Source: Albimonas pacifica (GTDB taxonomy: Bacteria; Pseudomonadota; Alphaproteobacteria; Rhodobacterales; Rhodobacteraceae). Taken from it: a stretch of 64,000 nucleotides of DNA. The translations under genes were made by a program, and so were the position numbers. The notes under the pieces are model-generated. The model made no database searches, was not told the DNA's origin, and was given only the letters and a program-made list of their open reading frames with translations. Positions 8,387 through 17,119 of the stretch are shown here, in pieces. Each line of letters starts with the position of its first letter. Position 1 is the first letter of the stretch. The DNA lies in NCBI RefSeq assembly GCF_900113695.1, contig NZ_FOQH01000005.1, positions 372,001 to 436,000 of the forward strand, read 5' to 3'.

Positions 8387-9820
8387 ATGGCCAAGAACGC
8401 CCCGATCTTCGTCTGCGCCGAGTGCGGCGCGATCCATGCCCGCTGGTCGGGCCGCTGCGATTCCTGCGGCGCCTGGAACTCGGTGCAGGAGGAGACCGGA
8501 GTCGCCGCCTCCCTGCCCAAGTCCGTCGGCGTCGCCCGCGCCGGCAAGACCCGCGCCGCCGCGCTCGTGTCGCTGGAGGGGGAGGAGGCCGCGCCGCCCC
8601 GCCTCTCGGCCGCGGTCGAGGAGCTGGACCGGGTGCTGGGGGGCGGGCTGGTGCCGGCCTCCGCCGTGCTGGTCGGCGGCGATCCGGGGATCGGCAAGTC
8701 CACGCTGCTGCTGCAGGCCGCCGCGGCCTTCGCACGCCAGGGCGCCAAGTGCGTCTACGTCTCGGGCGAGGAGGCCACCGCCCAGATCCGCATGCGCGCC
8801 GCGCGGCTGGGGCTCGAGAAGGCGCCGGTGGCGCTGTCGGCGGAGACCGACCTGAATTCCATCCTCGCCATGCTCGAGGCGGAGAAGCCGCAGGTGGCGA
8901 TCGTCGATTCGATCCAGACCATGTGGCTCGATTCGGTGGAGAGCGCGCCGGGCTCGGTCAGCCAGGTGCGCGCCGCCTCCCACGCCCTGACCGCCTTCGC
9001 CAAGCGCCGCGGCTCGGCGGTGATCCTGGTCGGCCACGTCACCAAGGAGGGCCAGATCGCCGGCCCCCGGGTGGTCGAGCACATGGTCGACACGGTGCTT
9101 TATTTCGAGGGCGAGCGGGGCCATCCGTTCCGCATCCTGCGCGCGGTGAAGAACCGCTTCGGCCCGGCCGACGAGATCGGCGTCTTCGAGATGACCGGCA
9201 AGGGGCTCGCGCAGGTCGGCAACCCCTCGGCCCTGTTCCTGTCCGAGCGGGGGCGCGAGGTGCCCGGCGCCGCGGTCTTCGCGGGCGTCGAGGGCACCCG
9301 GCCGGTGCTGGTGGAGATCCAGGCGCTGGTCGCGCCCTCGCCCCCCGGATCGCCGCGCAGGGCGGTGGTGGGCTGGGACAGCTCGCGGCTGGCGATGATC
9401 CTCGCGGTGCTGGAGGCGCGCTGCGGCGTGGCGCTCTCGGGCAACGACATCTATCTCAACGTGGCGGGCGGGCTGCGGGTGACCGAGCCGGCCGCCGACC
9501 TCGCCGTCGCCGCCGCGCTGCTCTCGGCCGCGGGCGGCGAGCCGCTGCCCGCCGAGGCCGTTTATTTCGGCGAAATCAGCCTTTCCGGCGCCGTGCGCCC
9601 CGCCCCCCAGTCGGACACCCGTCTGCGCGAGGCCGCACGTCTCGGCTTCAACGTCGCGTTCGCGCCTTCGCAGGTGAAGCCGGGGGCGAATTCTGGCATG
9701 ACGGTCCGACGAATCGAGCATCTCTCGACCCTTGCGGGCGAAGTGCTCGGCGAGAACGGCCCCGGGGTGGGGTCCGGAAAACAGCGACCCGGAACCGGAC
9801 GAGGGGACCAGCAGGAATGA
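8387..9820 (+). CDS. radA: DNA repair protein RadA
   Basis: A 477-aa cytoplasmic ATPase that promotes branch migration during recombinational repair. The N-terminal C4 zinc finger has Cys10, 13, 24 and 27. Walker A is GDPGIGKST, Walker B is VAIVDSIQTM, and the RadA-specific KNRFG motif appears in VKNRFGPADEIGVFEM. A Lon-protease-like C-terminal domain without catalytic residues follows. Length and order match the family. The start MAKNAPIF at 8387 was preferred to a codon ten residues upstream because the zinc finger normally begins close to the N-terminus. Its stop overlaps the cvpA start (ATGA), indicating translational coupling. Confidence 0.96.
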   Translation: MAKNAPIFVCAECGAIHARWSGRCDSCGAWNSVQEETGVAASLPKSVGVARAGKTRAAALVSLEGEEAAPPRLSAAVEELDRVLGGGLVPASAVLVGGDPGIGKSTLLLQAAAAFARQGAKCVYVSGEEATAQIRMRAARLGLEKAPVALSAETDLNSILAMLEAEKPQVAIVDSIQTMWLDSVESAPGSVSQVRAASHALTAFAKRRGSAVILVGHVTKEGQIAGPRVVEHMVDTVLYFEGERGHPFRILRAVKNRFGPADEIGVFEMTGKGLAQVGNPSALFLSERGREVPGAAVFAGVEGTRPVLVEIQALVAPSPPGSPRRAVVGWDSSRLAMILAVLEARCGVALSGNDIYLNVAGGLRVTEPAADLAVAAALLSAAGGEPLPAEAVYFGEISLSGAVRPAPQSDTRLREAARLGFNVAFAPSQVKPGANSGMTVRRIEHLSTLAGEVLGENGPGVGSGKQRPGTGRGDQQE

Positions 9821-10407
9821 GCTTCACGATCGTCGACGGCGTGGTCCTGGCGGTGCTGGCGCTGTCGGGCATCCTGGCGTGGTCGCGCGGGCTGACCCGC
9901 GAGGCGCTGGCCATCGCCGGCTGGATCGTGGCGGCGATCGTCGCCCTCTACGCCGCCCCCTTCCTCGAGCCCCTGCTGCAGGAGATCCCCGTGGCGGGCG
10001 AGATCCTGGCCGGGGCCTGCACGCTCTCCAAGCTCGCGGGCTTCGCGGTGTCCTTCGCCATCGTGCTGATCCTTCTGTCGATCTTCACGCCGCTGTTCTC
10101 CTCGGCGGTGCAGGAGAGCATCCTGGGCCCGGTCGACAAGGCGCTCGGCTTCGTCTTCGGCGTGGTGCGCGGGCTGCTGCTCGCGGCGGTGGCGTTCATG
10201 ATCTACGACCTGGTGGTGCCGCCGGGGGACCGGCTGGCGATCGTCGACGAGTCGCGCTCGGTCGCGATGATCTCCGAGGCCGCCGCCGTGATCTCCGAGC
10301 GTCTGCCCACCACGCTGCCCGAGTGGGCGCTGAGCCCGATCAACGGCCTGATGGCCGAGTGCGGCGGCGTCCCGGCGCTGACCGGCGCCGGCGCGCAGGA
10401 CGCCTGA
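9817..10407 (+). CDS. cvpA: CvpA family membrane protein
   Basis: A 196-aa protein with four predicted membrane spans in the first two thirds (for example VVLAVLALSGILAWSRG and FAVSFAIVLILLSIF). It begins MSFTIVDGVVLAVLALSG, and the L-x-R-G-L-x-R-E element after the first span (WSRGLTREALAIAGW) is the CvpA hallmark. CvpA proteins sit in the inner membrane and have been linked to colicin V export and to envelope stress; the molecular role is unknown. The gene overlaps radA by four bases and lies just upstream of purF, a common alphaproteobacterial arrangement. Confidence 0.92.
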   Translation: MSFTIVDGVVLAVLALSGILAWSRGLTREALAIAGWIVAAIVALYAAPFLEPLLQEIPVAGEILAGACTLSKLAGFAVSFAIVLILLSIFTPLFSSAVQESILGPVDKALGFVFGVVRGLLLAAVAFMIYDLVVPPGDRLAIVDESRSVAMISEAAAVISERLPTTLPEWALSPINGLMAECGGVPALTGAGAQDA

Positions 10408-10482
10408 CGAACCGCCGCGCCCGCGATCCCGCGGGCGTGACCCCTCGCCCCCTCGCATCCGCGTGCGGCATGCGTTACATGA

Positions 10483-10533
10483 CGGCGCGATGACACGCGG
10501 CGCGATGACAACGCTCGCCGGGCCGCGTATACA
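10483..10533 (+). promoter_or_regulatory. Predicted purF promoter with duplicated -35 region
   Basis: The -35 element ATGACA (10505-10510) and the -10 element TATACA (10528-10533) are 17 bp apart, and the predicted start point lies about 34 bases before the purF ATG. The 13-mer CGGCGCGATGACA that ends in the -35 box is present twice (10483-10495 and 10498-10510), a 15-bp tandem repeat that doubles the -35 element. It may be a regulator site or alternative promoters. Confidence 0.55.
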
Positions 10534-10573
10534 GACGTCAGCGACCCCCCTGGACCATGGGAGCCATCGCCAG

Positions 10574-12058
10574 ATGCCCGAGACCCGTCTCGCGCCGCTC
10601 GCCAGCCCTTTCGAAGACCGCGACGGCGACAAGCTGCGCGAGGAGTGCGGCCTGTTCGGCGTCTTCGGCCTGTCCGACGCGGCCAACTTCGTCGCCCTCG
10701 GCCTGCACGCCCTGCAGCATCGCGGGCAGGAGGCGGGCGGCATCGTCACCCATGACGCCGGCTCCGGCTTCCACTCCTCGAAGAAGCTCGGCTACGTCCG
10801 CGACAACTTCACCACCGCCGAGAGCATGGCCGAACTGCCGGGCCGCATCGGACTGGGCCATGTCCGCTACTCGACCGCGGGCGGCAAGGGCGCGACGGCG
10901 ATGCGCGACGTGCAGCCGTTCCTCGCCGACCTCGCCATGGGCTCGATGGCGCTGGCGCACAACGGGAACCTGACCAACGCCCTCTCGATCCGGCGCGAGC
11001 TGATCGAGCGCGGCTCGGTCTTCAACTCCTCCTCCGACACCGAAGCGGTCGTGCACCTGATGGCCCGCGGCTTCCACCGCACCATCGCCGACCGGATGAA
11101 GGAGGCGCTGCGCCGGGTGGAGGGCGCCTTCTCGATCCTGTGCATCACCGAGAACCAGCTGATCGGCTGCCGCGACCCGCTGGGCGTGCGCCCGCTGGTG
11201 CTGGGCCGGCTCGGCAAGGGCTGGATGCTGGCCTCCGAGACCTGCGCGCTCGACATCGTCGGCGCCGAGTTCGTGCGCGAGATCCTGCCGGGCGAGATGG
11301 TGATCATCGACGACCGCGGCGTGCATTCCTCCGCCCCCTTCGAGACGCAGCGCCCCCGGTTCTGCATCTTCGAGCACGTCTATTTCTCGCGCCCCGACAG
11401 CGTCATCGGCGGCCGCTCGGTCTACGAGAGCCGCCGCCAGATCGGGGTGGAGCTGGCGCGCGAGGCGCCGGTCGAGGCCGACCTGGTCTGCGCGGTGCCC
11501 GACTCCGGCACGCCGGCCGCCATCGGCTACTCCCAGGAATCGGGCATCCCCTTCGCCATGGGGATCATCCGCAATCAGTACGTCGGGCGCACCTTCATCG
11601 AGCCGACCGAGCAGATCCGCAACATGGGCGTCCGGCTGAAGCTGAACGTCAACCGCGCCCTGGTGCGCGGCAAGCGGGTGGTGCTGGTCGACGACTCGGT
11701 GGTCCGCGGCACGACCTCGTTGAAGATCAAGGAGATGATCCTCGACGCCGGCGCCAAGGAGGTGCATTTCCGCATCGCCTCGCCGCCGACCGCCTGGCCC
11801 TGCTTCTACGGCGTCGACACGCCCGACAAGGAGAAGCTGCTGGCCTCCCACATGACCGAGGACGAGATGCGCGTGCATCTCGGCGTCGACAGCCTGCGCT
11901 TCATCTCGCTCGACGGCCTCTACCGCGCCGTGGGCGAGGGCGAGGGCCGCGATCCGTCGAAGCCGCAGTATTGCGACGCCTGCTTCTCGGGCGAATACCC
12001 CATCCAGCCCTCGGACATGATCGAGAGCGGACGCATCTCGCTGAAGGCGGCGGAGTAG
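10574..12058 (+). CDS. purF: Amidophosphoribosyltransferase PurF
   Basis: A 494-aa enzyme that catalyses the first step of purine synthesis, converting PRPP plus glutamine to phosphoribosylamine. It begins with a short propeptide, so the N-terminal nucleophile is Cys25 in REECGLFGVFG; this implies cleavage after Glu24. The class II glutamine amidotransferase domain is followed by the phosphoribosyltransferase domain with VVLVDDSVVRGTTS (PRPP loop). The propeptide and the C-terminal YCDACFSGEYP suggest the Bacillus-type, Fe-S-cluster-containing form. A good sigma70-like promoter precedes it. Confidence 0.96.
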   Translation: MPETRLAPLASPFEDRDGDKLREECGLFGVFGLSDAANFVALGLHALQHRGQEAGGIVTHDAGSGFHSSKKLGYVRDNFTTAESMAELPGRIGLGHVRYSTAGGKGATAMRDVQPFLADLAMGSMALAHNGNLTNALSIRRELIERGSVFNSSSDTEAVVHLMARGFHRTIADRMKEALRRVEGAFSILCITENQLIGCRDPLGVRPLVLGRLGKGWMLASETCALDIVGAEFVREILPGEMVIIDDRGVHSSAPFETQRPRFCIFEHVYFSRPDSVIGGRSVYESRRQIGVELAREAPVEADLVCAVPDSGTPAAIGYSQESGIPFAMGIIRNQYVGRTFIEPTEQIRNMGVRLKLNVNRALVRGKRVVLVDDSVVRGTTSLKIKEMILDAGAKEVHFRIASPPTAWPCFYGVDTPDKEKLLASHMTEDEMRVHLGVDSLRFISLDGLYRAVGEGEGRDPSKPQYCDACFSGEYPIQPSDMIESGRISLKAAE

Positions 12059-12063
12059 GCTTC

Positions 12064-12750
12064 ATGCAGGACCTGAAAGGGCAGGCGGCGCTGGTCACCG
12101 GCGCCAGCCGCGGGCTTGGCCGCGCCTTCGCCGAGGCGCTCGGCGCCCGGGGCGCGGAGGTCATCGCCATCGCCCGCACCGTCGGCGCGCTGGAGGAGCT
12201 GGACGACGCGATCCGCGCCGCCGGCGGGCCGCAGGCGACGCTGGTGCCCCTCGACATCACCGACGATCCGGCGATCGAACGTCTGGGCGCCGCGATCCAC
12301 GGCCGCTGGGGCAAGCTGGACCTGTGGATCCACGCCGCCGTCAACGACCCGCCCCTGTCGCCGGCCGAGCACGCGGCCGACAAGGACTGGGACAAGGCGA
12401 TGGCGGTGAACGCGCGCGCCACCCAGCGCCTGGTCCGCAGCCTCGACCCGCTGCTGCGCCTCGCACCCGGCGGCGGGCGGGCGGTGTTCTTCGACGACGC
12501 GCACAACACCGGGCCCTTCCACGGGACCTATGCGGCCTCGAAGGCCGCGGCCCGGGCGATCACGACGGCCTGGGAGGTCGAGACGGCGCGCTTCCCGCTG
12601 AACGTGCTGCACCTGTCGCCGCCGCCGATGCCCACCGGCCTGCGCGCCCGCTTCCGACCGGGCGAGGACCGGGCGGGGCTGGCGTCTCCGCGCGACGTCG
12701 CGGCGACGATGCTGCCGACGGTGCTGGCGGCGGCCGAAGCGCGCGCCTGA
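12064..12750 (+). CDS. SDR family NAD(P)-dependent oxidoreductase downstream of purF
   Basis: A 228-aa short-chain dehydrogenase/reductase. The nucleotide-binding motif TGASRGLG is near the N-terminus, and the YxxxK pair is in TYAASKAA. The catalytic serine normally found about 13 residues before the Tyr is not evident: the segment reads AVFFDDAHNTGPFHGTY. Activity may therefore be reduced or altered. It begins only five bases after the purF stop, so the two are almost certainly co-transcribed. This linkage is common in Rhodobacterales; the substrate is unknown. Confidence 0.82.
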   Translation: MQDLKGQAALVTGASRGLGRAFAEALGARGAEVIAIARTVGALEELDDAIRAAGGPQATLVPLDITDDPAIERLGAAIHGRWGKLDLWIHAAVNDPPLSPAEHAADKDWDKAMAVNARATQRLVRSLDPLLRLAPGGGRAVFFDDAHNTGPFHGTYAASKAAARAITTAWEVETARFPLNVLHLSPPPMPTGLRARFRPGEDRAGLASPRDVAATMLPTVLAAAEARA

Positions 12751-12760
12751 CGGCGCGCGG

Positions 12761-13042
12761 GCGGTCTACAGGCGCCCTGCGGGCGGGCCTGGCTGCGCCG
12801 CACTTGCGAGGAGGTCGGGGAGAGACTGCGGAGGGAGGGAGCCTCCGGCGGGCTCCTGACTCACCCAAGAACAAGCCGCGCCTGGTCTCCGGATCCGTCC
12901 ATCGCTGAAGATGCCTGAGCGGCTCGCCCGGGGCGGTCAAGGACAGGCCCCGCTGCGCGGGGTCGCGTGCCGCGATCCTTGACCGCCCCGGGCGAGCCGC
13001 TCTTACGGCATCAGCGATGGACGGCTCCGGAGAACAGGCGCT
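12761..13042. repeat. Palindromic intergenic repeat, copy 2
   Basis: This ~282-bp copy matches the unit at 7390-7670 in length and order. It opens GCGGTCTACAGGCGCCCTGC, shares the CTCCTGACTCACCCAAGAAC stretch, and has a terminal palindrome from GCGCCTG (12878-12884) to CAGGCGC (13035-13041). The stem core here is built on CGCCCGGGGCGGTC instead of the CCCCCGGGGTC of copy 1, and the change is mirrored in the opposite arm. It lies between the convergent SDR and mlaF genes, where it could end transcription from both sides. Confidence 0.85.
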
Positions 13043-13108
13043 CACCGAGCGGGGCGTGGGGCCGGGGGCGACTGTGGCGAGCGTCGGGGAAAGAGATCCC
13101 GAGGGGCT

Positions 13109-13870
13109 TCAGCGGATCGCGGCGATGGGGCCCTCGGCCTTGCCGTGGATGAACTGGTCGACGTAGGGGTCGTCGGTGCGGTCCATCTCCTCGACGTCGC
13201 CCTGCCAGCGGATCTTGCCCTCGTGGATCATCGCCACCCGGTCGGCGATGGCGCGCACCGAGGTCATGTCGTGGGTGATGGTCATCGCGGTTGCGCCCAT
13301 CTCGGTCACCAGCTCGCGGATCAGGTCGTTGATCACGCCCGCCATGATCGGGTCGAGGCCCGTCGTCGGCTCGTCGAAGAAGATGATCTCGGGGTTGGTG
13401 GCGATGGCGCGGGCGAGGCCCACGCGCTTCTGCATGCCGCCCGAGAGCTCGGCGGGGAACAGGTCCGCGGTCTCCGGCGTCAGGCCCACGCGGCGCAGCT
13501 TCTCGATCGCGATCTCGCGGGCCTGGGCCCTGGGCAGCCGGCCGTGGCCGTGGCGCATGCGGAAGGCGACGTTCTCCCACACGGTCATGGAATCGAACAG
13601 CGCGCCGCCCTGGAACAGCATGCCGAAGCGGCTCAGCAGCGCCTCGCGGTTGCGCCGCGTGGCGGGGGCGCCGCCGATCTCGATCTCGCCCGCGTCGGGG
13701 TGGATGATCCCCAGCACGCATTTCAGCGTCACCGACTTGCCGGTGCCCGAGCCGCCGATGATCACCAGGCTCTCGCCCTTGGCGACCTCGAGGTCGACGC
13801 CGCGCAGCACGGTCTTGGAGCCGAAGGCCTTCTCGACCCCCGACATGCGGATCATCGGGGTCTGCGTCAT
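13109..13870 (-). CDS. mlaF: ABC transporter ATP-binding protein, MlaF type
   Basis: A 253-aa ATPase with Walker A GGSGTGKSV, Q-loop MLFQGGALFDS, signature LSGGMQKR and Walker B IIFFDEPTTGLDP. The FQGGALFDSMTVWENVAF stretch and the C-terminal region are typical of MlaF, which powers retrograde phospholipid transport between the outer and inner membranes with MlaE, MlaD and MlaB. Its start overlaps the mlaE stop by four bases (ATGA). mlaD is not adjacent in this window: the next genes upstream are sulfotransferase-like. The function is therefore inferred from this ATPase/permease pair only. Confidence 0.88.
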   Translation of the reverse strand: MTQTPMIRMSGVEKAFGSKTVLRGVDLEVAKGESLVIIGGSGTGKSVTLKCVLGIIHPDAGEIEIGGAPATRRNREALLSRFGMLFQGGALFDSMTVWENVAFRMRHGHGRLPRAQAREIAIEKLRRVGLTPETADLFPAELSGGMQKRVGLARAIATNPEIIFFDEPTTGLDPIMAGVINDLIRELVTEMGATAMTITHDMTSVRAIADRVAMIHEGKIRWQGDVEEMDRTDDPYVDQFIHGKAEGPIAAIR

Positions 13871-14661
13871 GCGGGAAACAGCGCCTCGGTCAGGATGTAG
13901 TTGGCGGCGAGGATCAGGATCGAGGCCGAGACCACCGCGTTGGTCGTGGCCTTGCCCACCCCCTGCGCGCCGCGCCCGGAGTTGTAGCCCTGCCAGCAGC
14001 CCATCAGCGCGATGATGAAGCCGAAGACGGCCGCCTTGATCAGGCCCGAGCCGACGTCGTCGTTGGTCAGGTAGGTCCAGGTGGTGTTGATGTAGGTCGA
14101 GGGGTTGAAGCCCAGCCGCGTCACCCCGACCGCGAAGCCGCCCATGATCCCGATCACGTCGCCGATGAAGGCGAGCACCGGCATCGCCAGCGTCGCCGCC
14201 AGCAGGCGCGGCGCGACGAGGTATTTCAGCGGGTTGGTCGAGAGGGTGGTCAGCGCGTCGATCTGCTCGGTGACCCGCATCGTGCCCAGCTCGGCCGCGA
14301 TCGAGGCCGAGACGCGCCCCGCCACCATCAGCCCGCCCAGCACCGGGCCGAGCTCGCGCACCATGCCGATGGCGACGATCGAGGGGACCACGGATTCGGC
14401 GTTGAAGCGGCCGCCGCCGGTGTAGATCTGCAGCGCCAGCGCGCCGCCGGTGAAGAGCGCGGTGAGCCCCACCACCGGCAGCGAGAACCAGCCGATGCGC
14501 ATCAGCTGGCGGCCGAACTCCAGCGGGTACCAGGGCGGGCGGAACACGTGGCTGACCGAGCGCAGGGCGAAGAGCACCAGCGCCCCCGTCCCCCCGCACA
14601 GCGTCAGCACGGCCCGGCCGATGGCGGCCAGGAAGATCTGGATCGGGGCCAGAATCGTCAT
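13867..14661 (-). CDS. mlaE: ABC transporter permease, MlaE family
   Basis: A 264-aa inner-membrane permease with five to six hydrophobic segments. Family-typical stretches are IYTGGGRFNAESVVPSIV, VARRELGPVLGGLMVAGRV-like (here IGMVRELGPVLGGLMVAGRV) and ELGTMRVTEQIDALTTLSTNP. It is translationally coupled to mlaF (ATGA) and in turn overlaps the stop of the upstream sulfotransferase-like gene by four bases. GGAAAGG lies just upstream of the ATG. It should form a dimer that moves phospholipid using MlaF. Confidence 0.9.
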   Translation of the reverse strand: MTILAPIQIFLAAIGRAVLTLCGGTGALVLFALRSVSHVFRPPWYPLEFGRQLMRIGWFSLPVVGLTALFTGGALALQIYTGGGRFNAESVVPSIVAIGMVRELGPVLGGLMVAGRVSASIAAELGTMRVTEQIDALTTLSTNPLKYLVAPRLLAATLAMPVLAFIGDVIGIMGGFAVGVTRLGFNPSTYINTTWTYLTNDDVGSGLIKAAVFGFIIALMGCWQGYNSGRGAQGVGKATTNAVVSASILILAANYILTEALFPA

Positions 14662-15947
14662 GTCGCGACCTTTCCTGCGGCGCGGCGCCGAGCGCCCGCC
14701 CGGCGGGCGCCGACCTTGCCAGCCCCCGCCTTGCCTTCACCGACCCTGCCGGGCCCGACCTTGCCGGGACCCGCCTTGCCCGGGCCGACCCGGTTCGCGC
14801 CGGCGTTGCCGGGCCCCGCGCGGCCCGGACCCGCCTTGCCGGCGCCCGCCTTGCCCGCGCCGCCCTGGCCTTCGCCGCCCCGGCGCCGCCGGGGGCCCGC
14901 GCCCGCGGCGCGCTTGCGGCCGGGGCCGCCGGGCCGGCCGGCGCCCTCGCCCTTGCCCTGACCCTTGCGCCTGCGCTTGCCCGCGCCGGCCTTGCCGCCG
15001 GCGGGCGTCTCGCCGGGCGCGGCCGTGCCGTCGGCGGGTTGCGTCGAGGGGAAGGGCGCGAAGCCGAGCTGGCGGCCCAGCCAGGCCACGTCCCGGCGCG
15101 AGCGGCGCGTGACCTCGGCCTTCAGCCCCTTCGTCAGTGCGAAGCGCGGGCCGGGCACGCGGGCGATGGAGGGCATGATCCACGGCGGATGCCGGCGCGC
15201 GAAGGTCGGCGAGATCCGCTTGAACAGGCGGTTGCGCAGGTCCAGCAGCCGCGCCGCCCGCCCGCTCATCGAACTGTTGGAGGCGAGCGAGGCCGGCGCG
15301 TCCAGCGCCAGGTCCGGCTCGTCGATCGCGTCGAGGAAATCGGCCAGCACGTCGCCGTCCTTCAGGCGCTGGCGGTCGTAGACGCGGATCTCGACGGTCT
15401 CGCGGCCGAAGAACTCGAAGTATTTCTGCAGGCGGCGCTTGTAGTCGGGGGTCGGCGGCTCGGCGCGCAGCTCGTCCAGCGTGAGGCCCGCCTTCAGCCG
15501 CTGCTGGGTCATCGAGGCGGCGTAGCCCAGCGGCTCGCGCGCGTAGAAGATCACCTTGATCTCGGTCCCCTCGCGCCGAAGCGCCTCGCCCATGGCGCGG
15601 ACCTCGTTCCAGCGCAGCATGTCGCAGAGCTGCTCGCCCGAGATCACGATCTTGCGCCACGTCGGATCGTCCAGCGCGGCGTCGAGGATCGCGCGGTTCT
15701 GCGCCTTGCGCCTGGGATTCGAGTGTCGGCGGCGCTGGCCGATCATCGGGCCCAGCCGGTCGATGTCGTCCTCGCGCGCGAACAGGAACACCAGCGGCCA
15801 GCCGTGGCAGGCGCCGAGGTCGGGATAGCAGATCCCCCGTTCGGCCAGGCGCGCGCGGTTGTGGTCCAGCACGTTCTGGATCCAGGTCGTGCCGGTCTTG
15901 TGCTGCCCGATGTGGAGGTAGATGCGGCGTGCGGGCGCCTCGCTCAT
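14658..15947 (-). CDS. Sulfotransferase-like protein with a long Gly/Ala/Lys/Arg C-terminal tail
   Basis: A 429-aa protein. Residues 1-300 look like a sulfotransferase: it opens MSEAPARRIYLHIGQHKTG, and the GQHKTGTTW segment is the 5'-phosphosulfate loop that binds PAPS. From about residue 305 (bases 14658-15030) the sequence becomes a basic low-complexity tail built on GPGKAG/GAGKVG-like steps, encoded by degenerate 15-nt tandem repeats. The tail resembles histone H1 or collagen-like segments only in composition. The stop overlaps mlaE by four bases, so the gene is transcribed with mlaEF. It is paralogous to the next upstream gene. The acceptor, probably a surface polysaccharide, is unknown. 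Confidence 0.7.
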   Translation of the reverse strand: MSEAPARRIYLHIGQHKTGTTWIQNVLDHNRARLAERGICYPDLGACHGWPLVFLFAREDDIDRLGPMIGQRRRHSNPRRKAQNRAILDAALDDPTWRKIVISGEQLCDMLRWNEVRAMGEALRREGTEIKVIFYAREPLGYAASMTQQRLKAGLTLDELRAEPPTPDYKRRLQKYFEFFGRETVEIRVYDRQRLKDGDVLADFLDAIDEPDLALDAPASLASNSSMSGRAARLLDLRNRLFKRISPTFARRHPPWIMPSIARVPGPRFALTKGLKAEVTRRSRRDVAWLGRQLGFAPFPSTQPADGTAAPGETPAGGKAGAGKRRRKGQGKGEGAGRPGGPGRKRAAGAGPRRRRGGEGQGGAGKAGAGKAGPGRAGPGNAGANRVGPGKAGPGKVGPGRVGEGKAGAGKVGARRAGARRRAAGKVAT

Positions 15948-16110
15948 GGTGCTCGTTTCCCGACCCCGGATCCAGTCGCGGCGCGCAGGGCGCCGGGCGG
16001 CGCCGACCCCTCGGCCGCGTTCCCGATATAGACAAGGCCGCGCGGCGGGCCAAGGCCGCGCGGCCGCATTGCAGCGCAGCCGCGGCTGCGGGTCGCCGCC
16101 GGCACGACGC

Positions 16111-17073
16111 TCAGCCGCCCGGCGCGCGCGGCCGCGGGGGCAGGGCGGGGCCGCGGCCGGCGGGGAAGGGCCGGCGCCCCAGCGCCTCGCCCAGCCAGAC
16201 CATGTCCCGGCGCGAGCGGCGGCGCGCCTCGCGCCGGGTTTCGGTCCCGAGCCGGAAGGCGCGCCCGGGCAGCAACTCGGCCAGCGGCCGGGTCAGCATC
16301 GGCGGAAAACGGATCGCGCGCCCCGGACGCCGCCAGCCGATCAGCCGGTTGCGGATGTCGAGCAGGAGCGCGGCGGCCCGCGACAGGCGGGTGTCGGGAA
16401 GCGGCGCCGTGGGGCGCTCCAGCGTCCCCGGCGCGAAGCCGCAGGCGCTCTCGAAATCGTCGAGCACGCGGCCCCCGACCAGGCGGCGGGGGTGGTGGGG
16501 GCGCAGCTCCACCGCCGCCTGGCCGAAGTGGCGGATGAACTTCAGCAACGACTTGCGATAGCCGGGCTGCGGGGGCGTGCGCTTGAGCATCCGCAGCGAG
16601 ACGCCCTCGCGCAGGCGGGTCTCGGCGGCGGCCTGGGCGTAGGCGCCCGGCTCGCGCAGGTAGCCCAGGACCGAGACCTCGCCCGCCTCCTGCAGGCGGC
16701 GGGCCAGCGCCTTGACCTCGCGCGAGCGGAGCTGCTCGGCCAGCAGCTCGCACGACAGGATCACGGTATGCGCGTGGGGATCGTCGAGCGCGGCGTCGAG
16801 CTCGCGCCGCGCGGCGGCCACGGCTGCAGGGCGCGCGCCCCTGCGCCGCTCCCCCCAGAGCCGCCGGAACCGGGGGTCGCCGCCCTCCAGCCTGCGGTCG
16901 GGCGTGGCGAACATGTAGACCAGCGGCCAGCCGCCGTGATCGAAGATCACCGGGCGCACGCCCTGGCCGACGAGCCGCTCGCGGTTATGCGCCAGCATCG
17001 CCTGGATGGCCCGGGCGCCGGTGTGCTGCAGGCCGATGTGCAGCAGGATTCGGCGGCGGTCCGACTGGCTCAT
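16111..17073 (-). CDS. Sulfotransferase-like protein, paralogue of the neighbouring gene, degenerate PAPS loop
   Basis: A 320-aa protein beginning MSQSDRRRILLHIGLQHTG. It shares its layout with the downstream gene: ILLHIG versus IYLHIG at the start, AHNRERL versus DHNRARL, and GGWPLVYMF versus HGWPLVFLF. The expected loop GxxKTGTT is changed to GLQHTGARA, with the PAPS-contacting Lys and Thr lost. It may be catalytically dead or may use another donor. The start at 17073 was chosen because homology begins there. A longer frame reaches 17166 but would run into the end of alr. Confidence 0.65.
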   Translation of the reverse strand: MSQSDRRRILLHIGLQHTGARAIQAMLAHNRERLVGQGVRPVIFDHGGWPLVYMFATPDRRLEGGDPRFRRLWGERRRGARPAAVAAARRELDAALDDPHAHTVILSCELLAEQLRSREVKALARRLQEAGEVSVLGYLREPGAYAQAAAETRLREGVSLRMLKRTPPQPGYRKSLLKFIRHFGQAAVELRPHHPRRLVGGRVLDDFESACGFAPGTLERPTAPLPDTRLSRAAALLLDIRNRLIGWRRPGRAIRFPPMLTRPLAELLPGRAFRLGTETRREARRRSRRDMVWLGEALGRRPFPAGRGPALPPRPRAPGG

Positions 17074-17119
17074 CTCGCCCGGTTCCCCTCGTTCGTCGAT
17101 GCTCGGGTCCGCGGGCGGC

